DNA of 8,516 nucleotides from Deltaproteobacteria bacterium. Its GTDB lineage: Bacteria; Desulfobacterota; GWC2-55-46; S146-73. Under the pieces are notes generated by a model that did not search any database, was not told where the DNA came from, and saw only the letters and a program-made list of their open reading frames with translations. Where the stretch lies: positions 1 through 8,516 of the forward strand of contig WGFF01000015.1 of the NCBI GenBank assembly GCA_015492355.1, given 5' to 3'. This document shows positions 1 through 6,839 of the stretch, piece by piece (the first letter of the stretch is position 1; the number at the start of each line of letters is the position of its first letter). Position numbers and translations under genes: made by a program.

Positions 1-313
1 GGGATACATTCTCTATCACCTTTAGATTACTTATAAGTATATTCTCCCTGAAGACCACCCCAAGCCTTCTCCTTACCCGATTCATCTCTTCCTGATTGAG
101 CCTGCCCATATCCTTGCCGAATACAACCACCCTTCCACTCGATGGTCTTGTAAGACCTGTTACCATCTTCAAAAAGGCAGACTTCCCTGCCCCGACAGGA
201 CCGAATATGACCACACGCTCCCCACTGTGGAGCCTGAGCCGTGCACCTTCAAAGATACTCGCCCCGTCAGGACCTTTAAGACGTATATCCTCAAGCTCGA
301 TAAGTGCTGACAT
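1..313 (-). CDS. MlaF-type ABC transporter ATPase, partial (N-terminal 104 residues)
   Basis: This would be the cytoplasmic ATPase that powers the MlaE-type permease encoded just upstream, in retrograde or anterograde phospholipid transport between the two membranes. The reading frame starts at ATG 313 and runs off the left edge. Residues 1-30 have the usual ABC start (LIELEDI, then a strand ending in GERVVIFG). Walker A is GPVGAGKS at residues 38-45 (bases 179-202), followed by the usual helix (FLKMVTGLTRPSSG). The Q-loop region reads GVVFRENIL at residues 85-93, with Arg89 where the family has Gln. Signature motif, Walker B and H-loop lie outside the window. A TAG directly precedes the ATG, so the start cannot lie further upstream. 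No Shine-Dalgarno is visible. MlaF is favoured over other ABC families because of the adjacent MlaE; a sequence search on the full gene would settle it. Confidence 0.85.
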   Translation of the reverse strand, partial: MSALIELEDIRLKGPDGASIFEGARLRLHSGERVVIFGPVGAGKSAFLKMVTGLTRPSSGRVVVFGKDMGRLNQEEMNRVRRRLGVVFRENILISNLKVIENVS

Positions 314-458
314 CTATAATTATATATCGCTACTTCGAGTAAAAAACTTCTGCGGATGATTAAAGCCCCTCTATGGTCGATATCCTCGGTGGATACACCG
401 GTTTCAAAAGCCCACTGTTAAGAGGTTTTTAAGTATGGGGAAGGGTCTTATCCCCCGA
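314..458 (-). promoter_or_regulatory. Gap between MlaE-type and MlaF-type genes, with a TATAAT box abutting the start codon
   Basis: These 145 bases separate two genes that normally sit side by side. On the minus strand a perfect TATAAT (bases 319-324) ends five bases before the ATG at 313, so a transcript started from it would begin at or next to the ATG and be leaderless. The -35 position holds only a T-run (341-346), a poor match. A 5-bp GC-rich stem with a four-base loop lies at 387-400 (CGGTG GATA CACCG on the plus strand), and a weak GGGG/CCCC pairing sits just after the permease stop, without a U-tract. I see no ORF longer than about 15 codons starting within it. Promoter activity is inferred from the box alone. 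Confidence 0.3.
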
Positions 459-1313
459 TTACATATAAAACATAAACGTGATTATTCCGTTGAATACAAA
501 TACAATCCCCAGGCTTCCTATGACTGCCTTTGTTGTCTGCTGGGGTACCTGTGTGATACTCTCCCTCACCATGAGCCCGTGATAGGTACACACAGAACCT
601 ATAATCAAGCCGAAGATAATGCCTTTAAGGAATGATACCCCTATCTCTACAAAGTCCATCGCCCCGATTATACTGAATATATACACGTGAAAGGATATCC
701 GTTTGCCGAATCCTGCAAGGAGGTAACCACCGAGCACCGATATAGCCTCGAAGTAGAATGTAAGGATGAACACACTTATTGCTGTTCCTATAACCCTTGG
801 CATCACTAAGTAGTGCCTCGGGTCTATGCCCATTACCTCAAGGGCTGTTATCTCGCCAGAGAGTTTCATGGTGCTCAGCTCTGATGCAATGGCTGTTCCA
901 CTCCGTGCGATTACTATGACCGCAGAGAAGAGTGGTCCCAGCTCCCTTACCACGACCCATACCATTACCTCGCCTATGAGCATCTCCTCGCCTATCTTTG
1001 GCAGTATACTCAGGGACTGGGTTACTATTATGAGCCCCACTATGAGTGCGAGCCATGAGATGATGGGGACTGTCTCGAAACCAGTAAAGTATATCTGTTT
1101 GAGGAGGACAGTAAGGGTAGCCCCTCTGCCAACCCTCAGGCGGAAGAGAAAAGAGGCGATGGAATGGAACAGAATCTCACATATTGCGTACAGTACCTGT
1201 ATGCGTTCCAGTACCTTTCTTCCAAGATACTGGAAGAAAGAAAGGGGAATCCTCTCCAGAGAGGTCCCCTTTGATTCGATGTAACCTTCAGCCACCTGAC
1301 CCTTTCCACACAA
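459..1313 (-). CDS. MlaE-family lipid ABC transporter permease
   Basis: This is the inner-membrane permease of an Mla/Mce-type phospholipid transporter. At 284 residues it is slightly longer than the usual 255-265, because of a charged N-terminal extension of about 25. The family core is clear: RELGPLFSAVIVIARSGTAI at 123-142, ELSTMKLSGEITALEVMGID at 145-164, then PRVIGTAIS, and a C-terminal CTYHGLMVRESI (242-253) followed by TTKAVIGS. Four to six hydrophobic segments are visible (about 83-104, 114-140, 172-203, 210-245, 264-284). The TTG at 1313 has no Shine-Dalgarno; an in-frame GTG at 1295 follows a weak GGAAAGGG and may be the true start, giving 278 residues. It begins 12 bases after the barrel gene and is followed by the ATPase gene, as in mlaFE pairs, though the order here is permease first. 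No Mce-domain (MlaD) gene is inside the window. Confidence 0.93.
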   Translation of the reverse strand: MCGKGQVAEGYIESKGTSLERIPLSFFQYLGRKVLERIQVLYAICEILFHSIASFLFRLRVGRGATLTVLLKQIYFTGFETVPIISWLALIVGLIIVTQSLSILPKIGEEMLIGEVMVWVVVRELGPLFSAVIVIARSGTAIASELSTMKLSGEITALEVMGIDPRHYLVMPRVIGTAISVFILTFYFEAISVLGGYLLAGFGKRISFHVYIFSIIGAMDFVEIGVSFLKGIIFGLIIGSVCTYHGLMVRESITQVPQQTTKAVIGSLGIVFVFNGIITFMFYM

Positions 1314-1325
1314 AAAGGTCTATTT

Positions 1326-2087
1326 TCAGAAATCAGCCCTGAGCATTATGTAAGGTCCGCTCAATGTAAAATCTCCCTCGTCGTCCTCATTCTCCACATG
1401 GAGTGTAAGATACCTGTAGCCACCTGTAATGGTCAAAAGGGGTATGGGTTTGAAATTAACACCAGCCTCCCCATCCACGAGATATCCCTGACTGCCCACT
1501 GTTATGCCTGTAATCTCTCCACCCACTGTAAGGAGAAAGGGTAGCCCCACCTGAACAGTAACACCAACCGCAGGGAGGGGTACACCGAGGGATTCTGACT
1601 CATCGTATCCGAGTGCCGATGCCTTGAGGGCTGAGTCTATATCGAAATACTTTACTTCCAGTATCACACCGATACGATTGTCGAGGGTGTCGATAAAGTC
1701 ATACTCATAACCGACACGGTGATACACTATATCGAGACTCGATTCCACGGATGTGGATGCGGTGTAGGTCTTGCCAGCGAATACTATGCTCTTTGTTATC
1801 GTCTTTTTGCCATCCCAGCTGAAGGATGTGAAACCGTATCTTATCTTGTGATTTCCCAGCTCAAGGGTAATCCTTCCTTCCCAGAAGTTCTTTTTGTCAT
1901 CCACACCGAGGTCATCCACAACATCTATATCCGTACCTATTACACTCCCCTCAGAGATACGCAGGCTTGCATCCATGTCTGTAAACCAGTACCTGCCCTC
2001 GAGATCCACCAGCGCATACGCCCTTGAACCACTGAAAAGGATGAAGGCGGTTGCAAATAGGAATACTACCCTTAATGTCCTCTTCAC
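1326..2087 (-). CDS. Small outer-membrane beta-barrel protein
   Basis: This is a predicted outer-membrane protein of 253 residues. It has a Sec signal peptide (basic MKRTLR, hydrophobic 7-20, SRAYA, cleavage after Ala25). The mature chain consists of alternating polar and apolar strands with frequent aromatics (for example RYWFTD, KIRYGFTSFSWDG, IVYHRVGYEYDFID, RIGVILEVKYFDI, ITGGYRYLTLHVE) and ends in YIMLRADF, the C-terminal Phe that the BAM machinery recognises. An acidic loop NEDDEGDF lies near residues 233-240. The size suits an 8- to 10-strand barrel of the OmpW/Opa type; I do not recognise the exact family. The start is GTG at 2087, supported by AGGAGG at 2097-2102 nine bases upstream. 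It lies between the LPP20-like gene and the MlaE-type permease, so it could be an outer-membrane partner of either, which is only a guess from position. Confidence 0.8.
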   Translation of the reverse strand: MKRTLRVVFLFATAFILFSGSRAYALVDLEGRYWFTDMDASLRISEGSVIGTDIDVVDDLGVDDKKNFWEGRITLELGNHKIRYGFTSFSWDGKKTITKSIVFAGKTYTASTSVESSLDIVYHRVGYEYDFIDTLDNRIGVILEVKYFDIDSALKASALGYDESESLGVPLPAVGVTVQVGLPFLLTVGGEITGITVGSQGYLVDGEAGVNFKPIPLLTITGGYRYLTLHVENEDDEGDFTLSGPYIMLRADF

Positions 2088-2096
2088 CTTTTAAGA

Positions 2097-2102
2097 CCTC
2101 CT
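2097..2102 (-). promoter_or_regulatory. Shine-Dalgarno that fixes the GTG start of the barrel gene
   Basis: The minus strand reads AGGAGG here with nine bases to the GTG at 2087. No ATG occurs in the preceding gap, so this site decides the start. The resulting N-terminus is a well-formed signal peptide, which supports the choice. Confidence 0.75.
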
Positions 2103-2139
2103 GTTTGATTTGAAAAGACCTTTCTCCCTGTTACTGCCT

Positions 2140-2155
2140 GGTAAAAATCTTTACC
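2140..2155 (-). other. Perfect 6-bp stem-loop in the gap before the barrel gene
   Basis: The minus strand reads GGTAAA GATT TTTACC, a perfect 6-bp stem with a 4-base loop, in the 105-base gap between the LPP20-like and barrel genes. It has no U-tract, so it is not a standard terminator; a weak processing or pausing structure is possible. Nothing else is recognisable in this gap. Confidence 0.3.
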
Positions 2156-2192
2156 TGTGTTCCTTTTTCAGCGGGACTCAGAGACAGGGTTT

Positions 2193-3047
2193 CTACTTGA
2201 GCACGAACACCACCTTTGCACCTTCGAGGAAGTTCGTCTTCTGGTTGGATGCGAATATCACGCTTGCATCATCAGGAGATACCTTTACATCCGTTGATCT
2301 TACGAGCCCTTCTGCCTTGACCACAAGTGGGTTGTTTGCCCCTCTCTCACCGAGTATAGCCTTTGCCTTGCCGATATCGTTTGTATACTCTGCGGCACCC
2401 CTTTCAACGAGTATCTCCTGGGCGACCTTTGTGGGGTCGTATATCACCTCGCCGTTCTTGGTGAGTATCCTGTTTATGAGCGCTGGTCTGAAGGGGTGAG
2501 CCCTCACATCCAGTATGAGACCATCGTGATTGGGCAGAGCCCTTGCAGGTGGAAGCTGTGGCTGATACAGGGGTCCAGCAGGCGGTATGCTCGGCATCAC
2601 CTGAGGCAGAAGGCGTGCCATAAGCCCGTTGGGACCGGTAAGTGGTATGGATACATACACCACTGCAAACTCGCTTACAGGGTCATAGGCTTCCTTTATC
2701 ACCTGTGCCCCTTTCACAAGCCCCTGAACAGTCGCCCTTATGGTATCGGACTGGGCTGCTGCATCGACCACCTGTGTCTCTCCGTATACGGACACACCGT
2801 TCAGCACCTCCGCAGCCTCCCTCAGTGCAACAACCTTTGCCGCCCTGAGGGCGAGTATCCTCTTCTGGGCTGGAGACAGGGGTCTGTCCGCTGGTGCTGC
2901 ACCCTCACCCTTTACAACTATGGAGCCGGATACAAACGCCTGGGATGGATCCGTTGTGACAGATGGAAGGTCTCCTCCCATCTGGGCACGGGTTGAACCT
3001 GCAAGCGGTAAGAGTATTATCAATAAAACCAGGAATAGTCTCTTCAT
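2193..3047 (-). CDS. LPP20/FlgP-like exported protein
   Basis: This is a 284-residue exported protein of the LPP20 type, the family that includes FlgP of the Vibrio and Campylobacter flagellar outer-membrane rings. The signal peptide is MKRLFLVLLIILLPLAG STRA, with cleavage after Ala21. There is no lipobox Cys, whereas FlgP is usually a lipoprotein, so this copy is probably soluble or held by its partners. The LPP20-like domain covers about 38-150: a strand FVSGSIVVKGEG, a helix LALRAAKVVALREAAEVLNG (66-85), and SEFAVVYVSIPLTG (125-138). A Pro-rich linker (152-172) leads to a C-terminal alpha/beta domain (175-284) starting DGLILDVRAHPFRPALINRI. ATG 3047 has AAGGAGG six bases upstream, and the gene starts 16 bases after the preceding one. 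The helix resembles the N-terminal helix of the FlgT-like protein in the same run. The family call is firm at the domain level; a flagellar role is unproven. Confidence 0.75.
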   Translation of the reverse strand: MKRLFLVLLIILLPLAGSTRAQMGGDLPSVTTDPSQAFVSGSIVVKGEGAAPADRPLSPAQKRILALRAAKVVALREAAEVLNGVSVYGETQVVDAAAQSDTIRATVQGLVKGAQVIKEAYDPVSEFAVVYVSIPLTGPNGLMARLLPQVMPSIPPAGPLYQPQLPPARALPNHDGLILDVRAHPFRPALINRILTKNGEVIYDPTKVAQEILVERGAAEYTNDIGKAKAILGERGANNPLVVKAEGLVRSTDVKVSPDDASVIFASNQKTNFLEGAKVVFVLK

Positions 3048-3063
3048 CTATTGCCTCCTTGAG

Positions 3064-4284
3064 TTAATAGATATTCATCCTCTGTTTCAGAACCCTTATG
3101 GCAAGTATCGCCTCTGCACCGTCAACAAGGTCGTCAGGTCTGAACTCTCCAGAAAGGTCTGCCTCCATGAGATTCCTGGTGGTGACGTTCATAATCGCAT
3201 TGTACCATGCAACTGTCGGTGGCACATCAGGAAAGGGAGACTTGCTGTGCCCAAAAAATGCCGTAGCCAAGCCCTCGTCACCGGTAAGTTTTATGAGTAC
3301 ATCCTCCAGCACAAGGGCGAACTCCTTTCTTGTAGTGCCCTTGTCAGGTCTGAAGAGATATGCCTTTGTGGTCTCGTCGTACTGTGGTTCAAGTCCCCTC
3401 ACACCCCACTTCATCATGAGGAGTATTTCTTCCTTGAAGGGATGATTCATTATATCGGCAGGTACGAACTCAGGCTTGAGTTTCTTTATCTCTGATTTTA
3501 TGGGTATCCTGCCTGCGAAGAGTTTGTCTATCTTGAGTTCATCAGCAAGGAGTGCTGCTATATCTCCCCTTGTGACCTCGTCCTTTACCGCTATCTCCTT
3601 TCCCACATCGCCGACAGTAATACCTGCCATTGCCCTTACTATCTTGTCCACCTTCTTCCACATCCTGTCGGCAGGCTCATGCCATTTACTCTCCCTCTTT
3701 GCTGATAGCACATCGCTGAATCTATCCCTTGCCTTCTGGAACTCCCTTGCCTCGAGATAGGCAATACCCATGAAATAGTCCGCAGCCTCAACACCCTGAT
3801 AGTAGACGAGTTTTCTTTCATCCACATCGAGCCTCTTTGCCTTCTTGTAGTGGGACCTCACGTCATCGAGCCAGTCATCCGTTTTGAGGATGGTATAGAC
3901 CCTCATGCCTGCAACGTTGTATATGAACTCGTGCTCATCGGTCTTTGAGTACTTGTAGGCGTGTTTGAGGTGCTCAAAGGCCTTTTCTGTATCCACCTGT
4001 CTGTATCCAGGCTCTTTCTTAGCCTGTGCCCTGAGGGCATCCACTATGGCGATACCAGCATGGGCAGGACCGAACCTCTCTTCACAGTAGATAGCCCTCT
4101 CGAACTTAGCCCTTGCATCGTCTATCCTGTCCTGTTCGAGTAGTTCCATCCCCCTCAGGTAGTGATGTACAGGGTTGTCTTCCGGGGCTGTACACCTTGG
4201 AACAGGCTTTGCACAGCCGGATACCATCGCAAGGAATCCAGCAAAAAGAATGAGTATCCTTGTAGAGCGGTTCTTGAAAAACAT
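3064..4284 (-). CDS. Lipoprotein with TPR-like repeats and SLH-like C-terminal half
   Basis: This is a 406-residue lipoprotein with signal peptide and lipobox VSGC (Cys24); Lys follows at +3, so outer-membrane sorting is likely. TPR-like helical pairs occupy about 38-72 (HYLRGMELLEQDRIDDARAKFERAI), 99-150 and 165-197 (YFMGIAYLEAREFQKARDRF). From about 222 the chain looks like degenerate S-layer-homology sequence: VTRGDIAALLADEL (238-250), FRPDKGTTRKEFALVLEDVL (311-330), FPDVPPTVAWYNAI (351-364), then GEFRPDDLVDGAEAILAI (379-396). SLH domains bind secondary cell-wall polymers, so the protein could tie the outer membrane to the wall. ATG 4284 has AGGAGG seven bases upstream, and that site overlaps the TAG stop of the CsgG-like gene, indicating translational coupling. 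Its position next to CsgG-like and GNA1162-like genes matches the small DUF4810 helical lipoprotein of the Neisseria trio, but it is much longer. Binding partners are inferred. Confidence 0.75.
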   Translation of the reverse strand: MFFKNRSTRILILFAGFLAMVSGCAKPVPRCTAPEDNPVHHYLRGMELLEQDRIDDARAKFERAIYCEERFGPAHAGIAIVDALRAQAKKEPGYRQVDTEKAFEHLKHAYKYSKTDEHEFIYNVAGMRVYTILKTDDWLDDVRSHYKKAKRLDVDERKLVYYQGVEAADYFMGIAYLEAREFQKARDRFSDVLSAKRESKWHEPADRMWKKVDKIVRAMAGITVGDVGKEIAVKDEVTRGDIAALLADELKIDKLFAGRIPIKSEIKKLKPEFVPADIMNHPFKEEILLMMKWGVRGLEPQYDETTKAYLFRPDKGTTRKEFALVLEDVLIKLTGDEGLATAFFGHSKSPFPDVPPTVAWYNAIMNVTTRNLMEADLSGEFRPDDLVDGAEAILAIRVLKQRMNIY

Positions 4285-4295
4285 AGAAAGACCTC

Positions 4296-5267
4296 CTACC
4301 TTATGACTTTGACCACATCACCCACCTTAAAACCTACACCAGTCTTTACACTTGCCTCGGATATCCTGTCGCTCTGGTGAGAGGTGATGACTATCTCACC
4401 TATCTTCTTCTCCCTCCTTCCAATGACCCTTCCTGTGTCCGGATCGACGAGTTCCTTACCAGGTCTGTACACACCCAGCACCGTACCTGTAGACAGTCTG
4501 CTCTTTGTGCCAGCCCTTATAATGACCGTACCATCCTCCACAAGGAGTATCCTGCTCCTGAAGGGAAGGGCATTGAGTTTTTCCAGCATCCGTGTCATTG
4601 CCTTGGTGAGTGCGTCCCTCAGGGCACCATCCCTCAAGCCCACATCGTAGGTGGACTTGGCTCCAAGCCCGAGGATACCGCCTGTTTTCTTCCTGTACTC
4701 ACCCATACCGGATTCTGCAAGCAGGCTCTTTCCTGTTGCAACATCCACAAGGGCATAGTCCACCTGTACCCTTGCAACCTGTACCTTGCTCTTTGCAACG
4801 AGATAATCCGCACCTTCCTCAAGCTCGGAATAGGCGGTTACAGCACCGGATATCCTGAAGTCCACGGATTCGAATCCCTCTGCTGCATCCTTCTTGCCCA
4901 CCTTGAGCGCACCGGTCTGCTGGAGCTCTATGAGCCTTTCCTGCTGGCGCATCTCATCCTCTGTAAGCACTATGGGCTCAAGCCCAGCCTGTTTTAATAT
5001 GGTACGGAGTATCTCTGTTGCAGCCTCTCCAACACCGAGAACCTTGCTCGGGGTCTTGTTCTCGAACTTGAGTATTGCTATGGTGTACTGCGGACCACTG
5101 TACTCTAAACCGAGTTTCTCAAGCCTCTGGGTCTCTCCTGTAATTGTTACATCCTGCTTGACCTCTCCCATCATCTTCGGGGCACAACCACCTGTTATGT
5201 ACACCGTGCAGATGAGTGATATGAGGAAAAAGATTCTCTTGAATACAGGACCCAAAGTGAATCTCAT
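4296..5267 (-). CDS. CsgG-like outer-membrane lipoprotein with FlgT-C-like tail
   Basis: This is a 323-residue lipoprotein with signal peptide and lipobox TGGC (Cys28). Residues 58-235 follow the CsgG/HfaB pattern: YTIAILKFENKT opening strand, GVGEAATEILRTILKQAG helix, IVLTEDEM, VDFRISGAVTAY, VQVDYALVDVATGKSLLAES, and a closing helix DGALRDALTKAMTRMLEKL. CsgG forms a nonameric secretion pore in the outer membrane. The stretches equivalent to its two hairpins are rather charged here (146-166 and 188-208), so whether it spans the membrane is open. Residues 238-323 form a separate beta-rich domain (DGTVIIRAGTKSRL, GVYRPGKELVDPDTGRVIG, IGEIVI, FKVGDVVKVI) like the C-terminal domain of flagellar FlgT. 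The start is ATG 5267 with AAGGAGG nine bases upstream. The gene follows the GNA1162-like lipoprotein after a structured 147-base gap and is coupled to the TPR/SLH lipoprotein downstream. Confidence 0.82.
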   Translation of the reverse strand: MRFTLGPVFKRIFFLISLICTVYITGGCAPKMMGEVKQDVTITGETQRLEKLGLEYSGPQYTIAILKFENKTPSKVLGVGEAATEILRTILKQAGLEPIVLTEDEMRQQERLIELQQTGALKVGKKDAAEGFESVDFRISGAVTAYSELEEGADYLVAKSKVQVARVQVDYALVDVATGKSLLAESGMGEYRKKTGGILGLGAKSTYDVGLRDGALRDALTKAMTRMLEKLNALPFRSRILLVEDGTVIIRAGTKSRLSTGTVLGVYRPGKELVDPDTGRVIGRREKKIGEIVITSHQSDRISEASVKTGVGFKVGDVVKVIR

Positions 5268-5414
5268 AACCTGCTACCTCCTTGGTTTGTGATTTTTTTG
5301 AGGGGAAAAACCTCCTTCCAGAACAATCCTCCCCCCAGACTCCCTCAAAAGGTATGGAGCCCAAGGCCTCTTACACAAAGGGAGAATCCCGCTCCTGGAT
5401 TTTCTCCCGGAAGG
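5268..5414 (-). promoter_or_regulatory. Structured leader between GNA1162-like and CsgG-like genes
   Basis: This 147-base gap has unusual structure. Directly after the upstream stop, the minus strand can form a stem GGGAGAA/TTCTCCC (arms 5402-5408 and 5380-5386) extended by TCC/GGA beyond a two-base bulge, followed by TTTGTG; it looks like a weak terminator or processing hairpin. Further on, TTTTGAGGG at 5342-5350 pairs perfectly with CCCTCAAAA at 5296-5304 (nine pairs, 37-base loop). The loop contains a second AGGAGG that has no start codon at a proper distance, while the true AAGGAGG at 5277-5283 serves the CsgG-like gene. The fold could modulate relative expression of the two lipoproteins. 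No convincing promoter is seen. Confidence 0.4.
5380..5408 (-). terminator. Possible weak intrinsic terminator or processing hairpin
   Basis: A 7-bp perfect stem (GGGAGAA/TTCTCCC) plus three inner pairs lies six bases past the TAA of the GNA1162-like gene. Only a short CCCTTTGTG tail follows, without a real U-tract, so at most it would terminate partially or protect the 3' end of the upstream message. Confidence 0.35.
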
Positions 5415-6839
5415 TTACTCCTCTGTTACTATATCCATCATACCAGATACCATCCTGTAGCCAGGTGGTATCTCAAAGAGCTCTGCTGGTGGGGTTATGA
5501 GTTTTACGTTCTTCATCTCCATGATAGTTCTTATCCCCTCTTCCTCGAAGTCCCCCTTTATGATAAAACCACCGAGGTCCTCTGCCTCCCACACGTATCC
5601 CTCGCTAATCGTACCATCTTTGTCTGTAACCCTTACCCTGTATTTCTTGCATGGGTGACCGTCTACCTGCTCTTCACCCACCAATTTCCTTTCCACATTC
5701 GGCTCTTCTTCCTCTGTGTCGGTGAGTTCTGTCTCGATGTATTTCTTCTTTTCGGGGTAGAGGGTATAGTTCTTTTTAGCCCCTTCCTTTACTATGGAGA
5801 CGACCATCCCCATTCCAGGTGGAAGGGCTTTTGGGTCGTCCACAATGTCTCTCATGTTGTATTCACTCCTGAAATTATCCCCACGCCTTGCTATCCTTGC
5901 GGTGTAGGTCTGTTTCCCGCCCCTGTGCACATCTATTGTGGTTATCTTCATTATGGCGGTGAAGTCCCTGTCACCGAAATCCATATATCCAGTGATCCCA
6001 AACTGTGGCATCGCTGGTTGAGGGATGGATATCTCTGGCATGGGTGGCATCCCTGGTAAGACCGGCTCCTCCAAAACAGCAACACCTACTGGTGCCCCTG
6101 GACCAGCAGGGAAGTCCACAAGTATCATATCGAGCATCCTGTCTGTTTCGTACTTGAGATGCACACCGAGTGCCTTCCCGATGAGTTTTCCACCGAGGGA
6201 GATGATCGCCGCATCCCCTATGGACTGCTCTGTCTGTCTTTCGAGGAGGTGCCAGTCTCCAAGCCCTGGTATATTCTCTATCCCCTTGATAGACTTGAAG
6301 GGTTCCATGCCCTCCTGTCTGTCCTGTACATCCCTTGCAAGTGCCACTCCCGTACCCAGAAGTCCCCCGCTTGTAAGTTCGCTCTTAACCCCCTGTCCCC
6401 TCGCCCATATAATCCTGCCTGTTTTTGCATGGACGAGTTTGAACCCTGCCCTTACCTTCTTTACATTGTACACACCTGTTGTGATATCGTCAAAATTCAG
6501 GAGATAGCCGTAGATAAGACCATCCACACCGAGTGTCTCTCCGAGTTTCTGAGGGGTGGTCATCTCGAGCTGACCACCGAGTGTGATACCCATCTGGTTT
6601 CTCAGTATCTGATCGACCTCGTTTATGGGCTTTATGGAGTAGTGATAGTTTTGAATCCTCTCTGCGAATGCCTCCCTTACCATCTGTGGTGCTTCAACAT
6701 CAGTGGTTGCATTGTAAACAGGTAGTACTGCGACTGTATAGACAGGATTGGATGGATTCGGCGGGATCGTGGGAACCATGGTGCAGGCAGATAGGGAAAG
6801 GAACAGAACAGCTGTAAACAGAAGAAGGTATCTTTTCAT
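5415..6839 (-). CDS. Lipoprotein fusing GNA1162/DUF799-like and DUF4412-like domains
   Basis: This is a 474-residue lipoprotein; the signal peptide ends in lipobox LSAC (Cys19). Residues 32-225 resemble GNA1162/DUF799, a TolB/CsgG-type alpha/beta fold: YTVAVLPVYNATTDVEAP, VREAFAERIQNYHYSIKPINEVDQIL, LGETLGVDGLIYGYLLNF, VRAGFKLVHAKTGRIIWARG. A Pro/Gly/Met-rich linker (244-283) follows. Residues 290-465 resemble DUF4412, a LolA/LppX-like half-barrel: NYTLYPEKKKYIE (358-370), VGEEQVDGHPCKKYRVRV (387-404), VWEAEDLGGFIIK, and the terminal FEIPPGYRMV. Stand-alone GNA1162 proteins are about 215 residues, so the second domain is an addition. ATG 6839 has GGGAGG six bases upstream. GNA1162 is known beside CsgG-family and DUF4810 genes, and here the CsgG-like gene follows directly. 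The half-barrel might handle a lipid or lipoprotein; that is inference from the fold. Confidence 0.78.
   Translation of the reverse strand: MKRYLLLFTAVLFLSLSACTMVPTIPPNPSNPVYTVAVLPVYNATTDVEAPQMVREAFAERIQNYHYSIKPINEVDQILRNQMGITLGGQLEMTTPQKLGETLGVDGLIYGYLLNFDDITTGVYNVKKVRAGFKLVHAKTGRIIWARGQGVKSELTSGGLLGTGVALARDVQDRQEGMEPFKSIKGIENIPGLGDWHLLERQTEQSIGDAAIISLGGKLIGKALGVHLKYETDRMLDMILVDFPAGPGAPVGVAVLEEPVLPGMPPMPEISIPQPAMPQFGITGYMDFGDRDFTAIMKITTIDVHRGGKQTYTARIARRGDNFRSEYNMRDIVDDPKALPPGMGMVVSIVKEGAKKNYTLYPEKKKYIETELTDTEEEEPNVERKLVGEEQVDGHPCKKYRVRVTDKDGTISEGYVWEAEDLGGFIIKGDFEEEGIRTIMEMKNVKLITPPAELFEIPPGYRMVSGMMDIVTEE

Noticed and set aside
826..1284. 152-codon plus-strand ORF opposite the MlaE-type permease
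   Set aside because: It is antisense to conserved permease sequence; the permease frame has clear family motifs, so this is a shadow frame.
2740..3495. 251-codon plus-strand ORF across the LPP20-like and TPR/SLH genes
   Set aside because: It spans the junction of two well-supported minus-strand genes and shows no domain.
5119..5364. 81-codon minus-strand frame starting at a TTG before the CsgG-like gene
   Set aside because: It overlaps the first 150 bases of the CsgG-like gene in another frame, has no Shine-Dalgarno at its TTG and no signal peptide.
5289..6059. 256-codon plus-strand ORF opposite the GNA1162-like gene
   Set aside because: Long but antisense to a lipoprotein with lipobox and domain motifs, and its own translation is rich in Cys, His, Tyr and Trp as is typical for reverse frames here.
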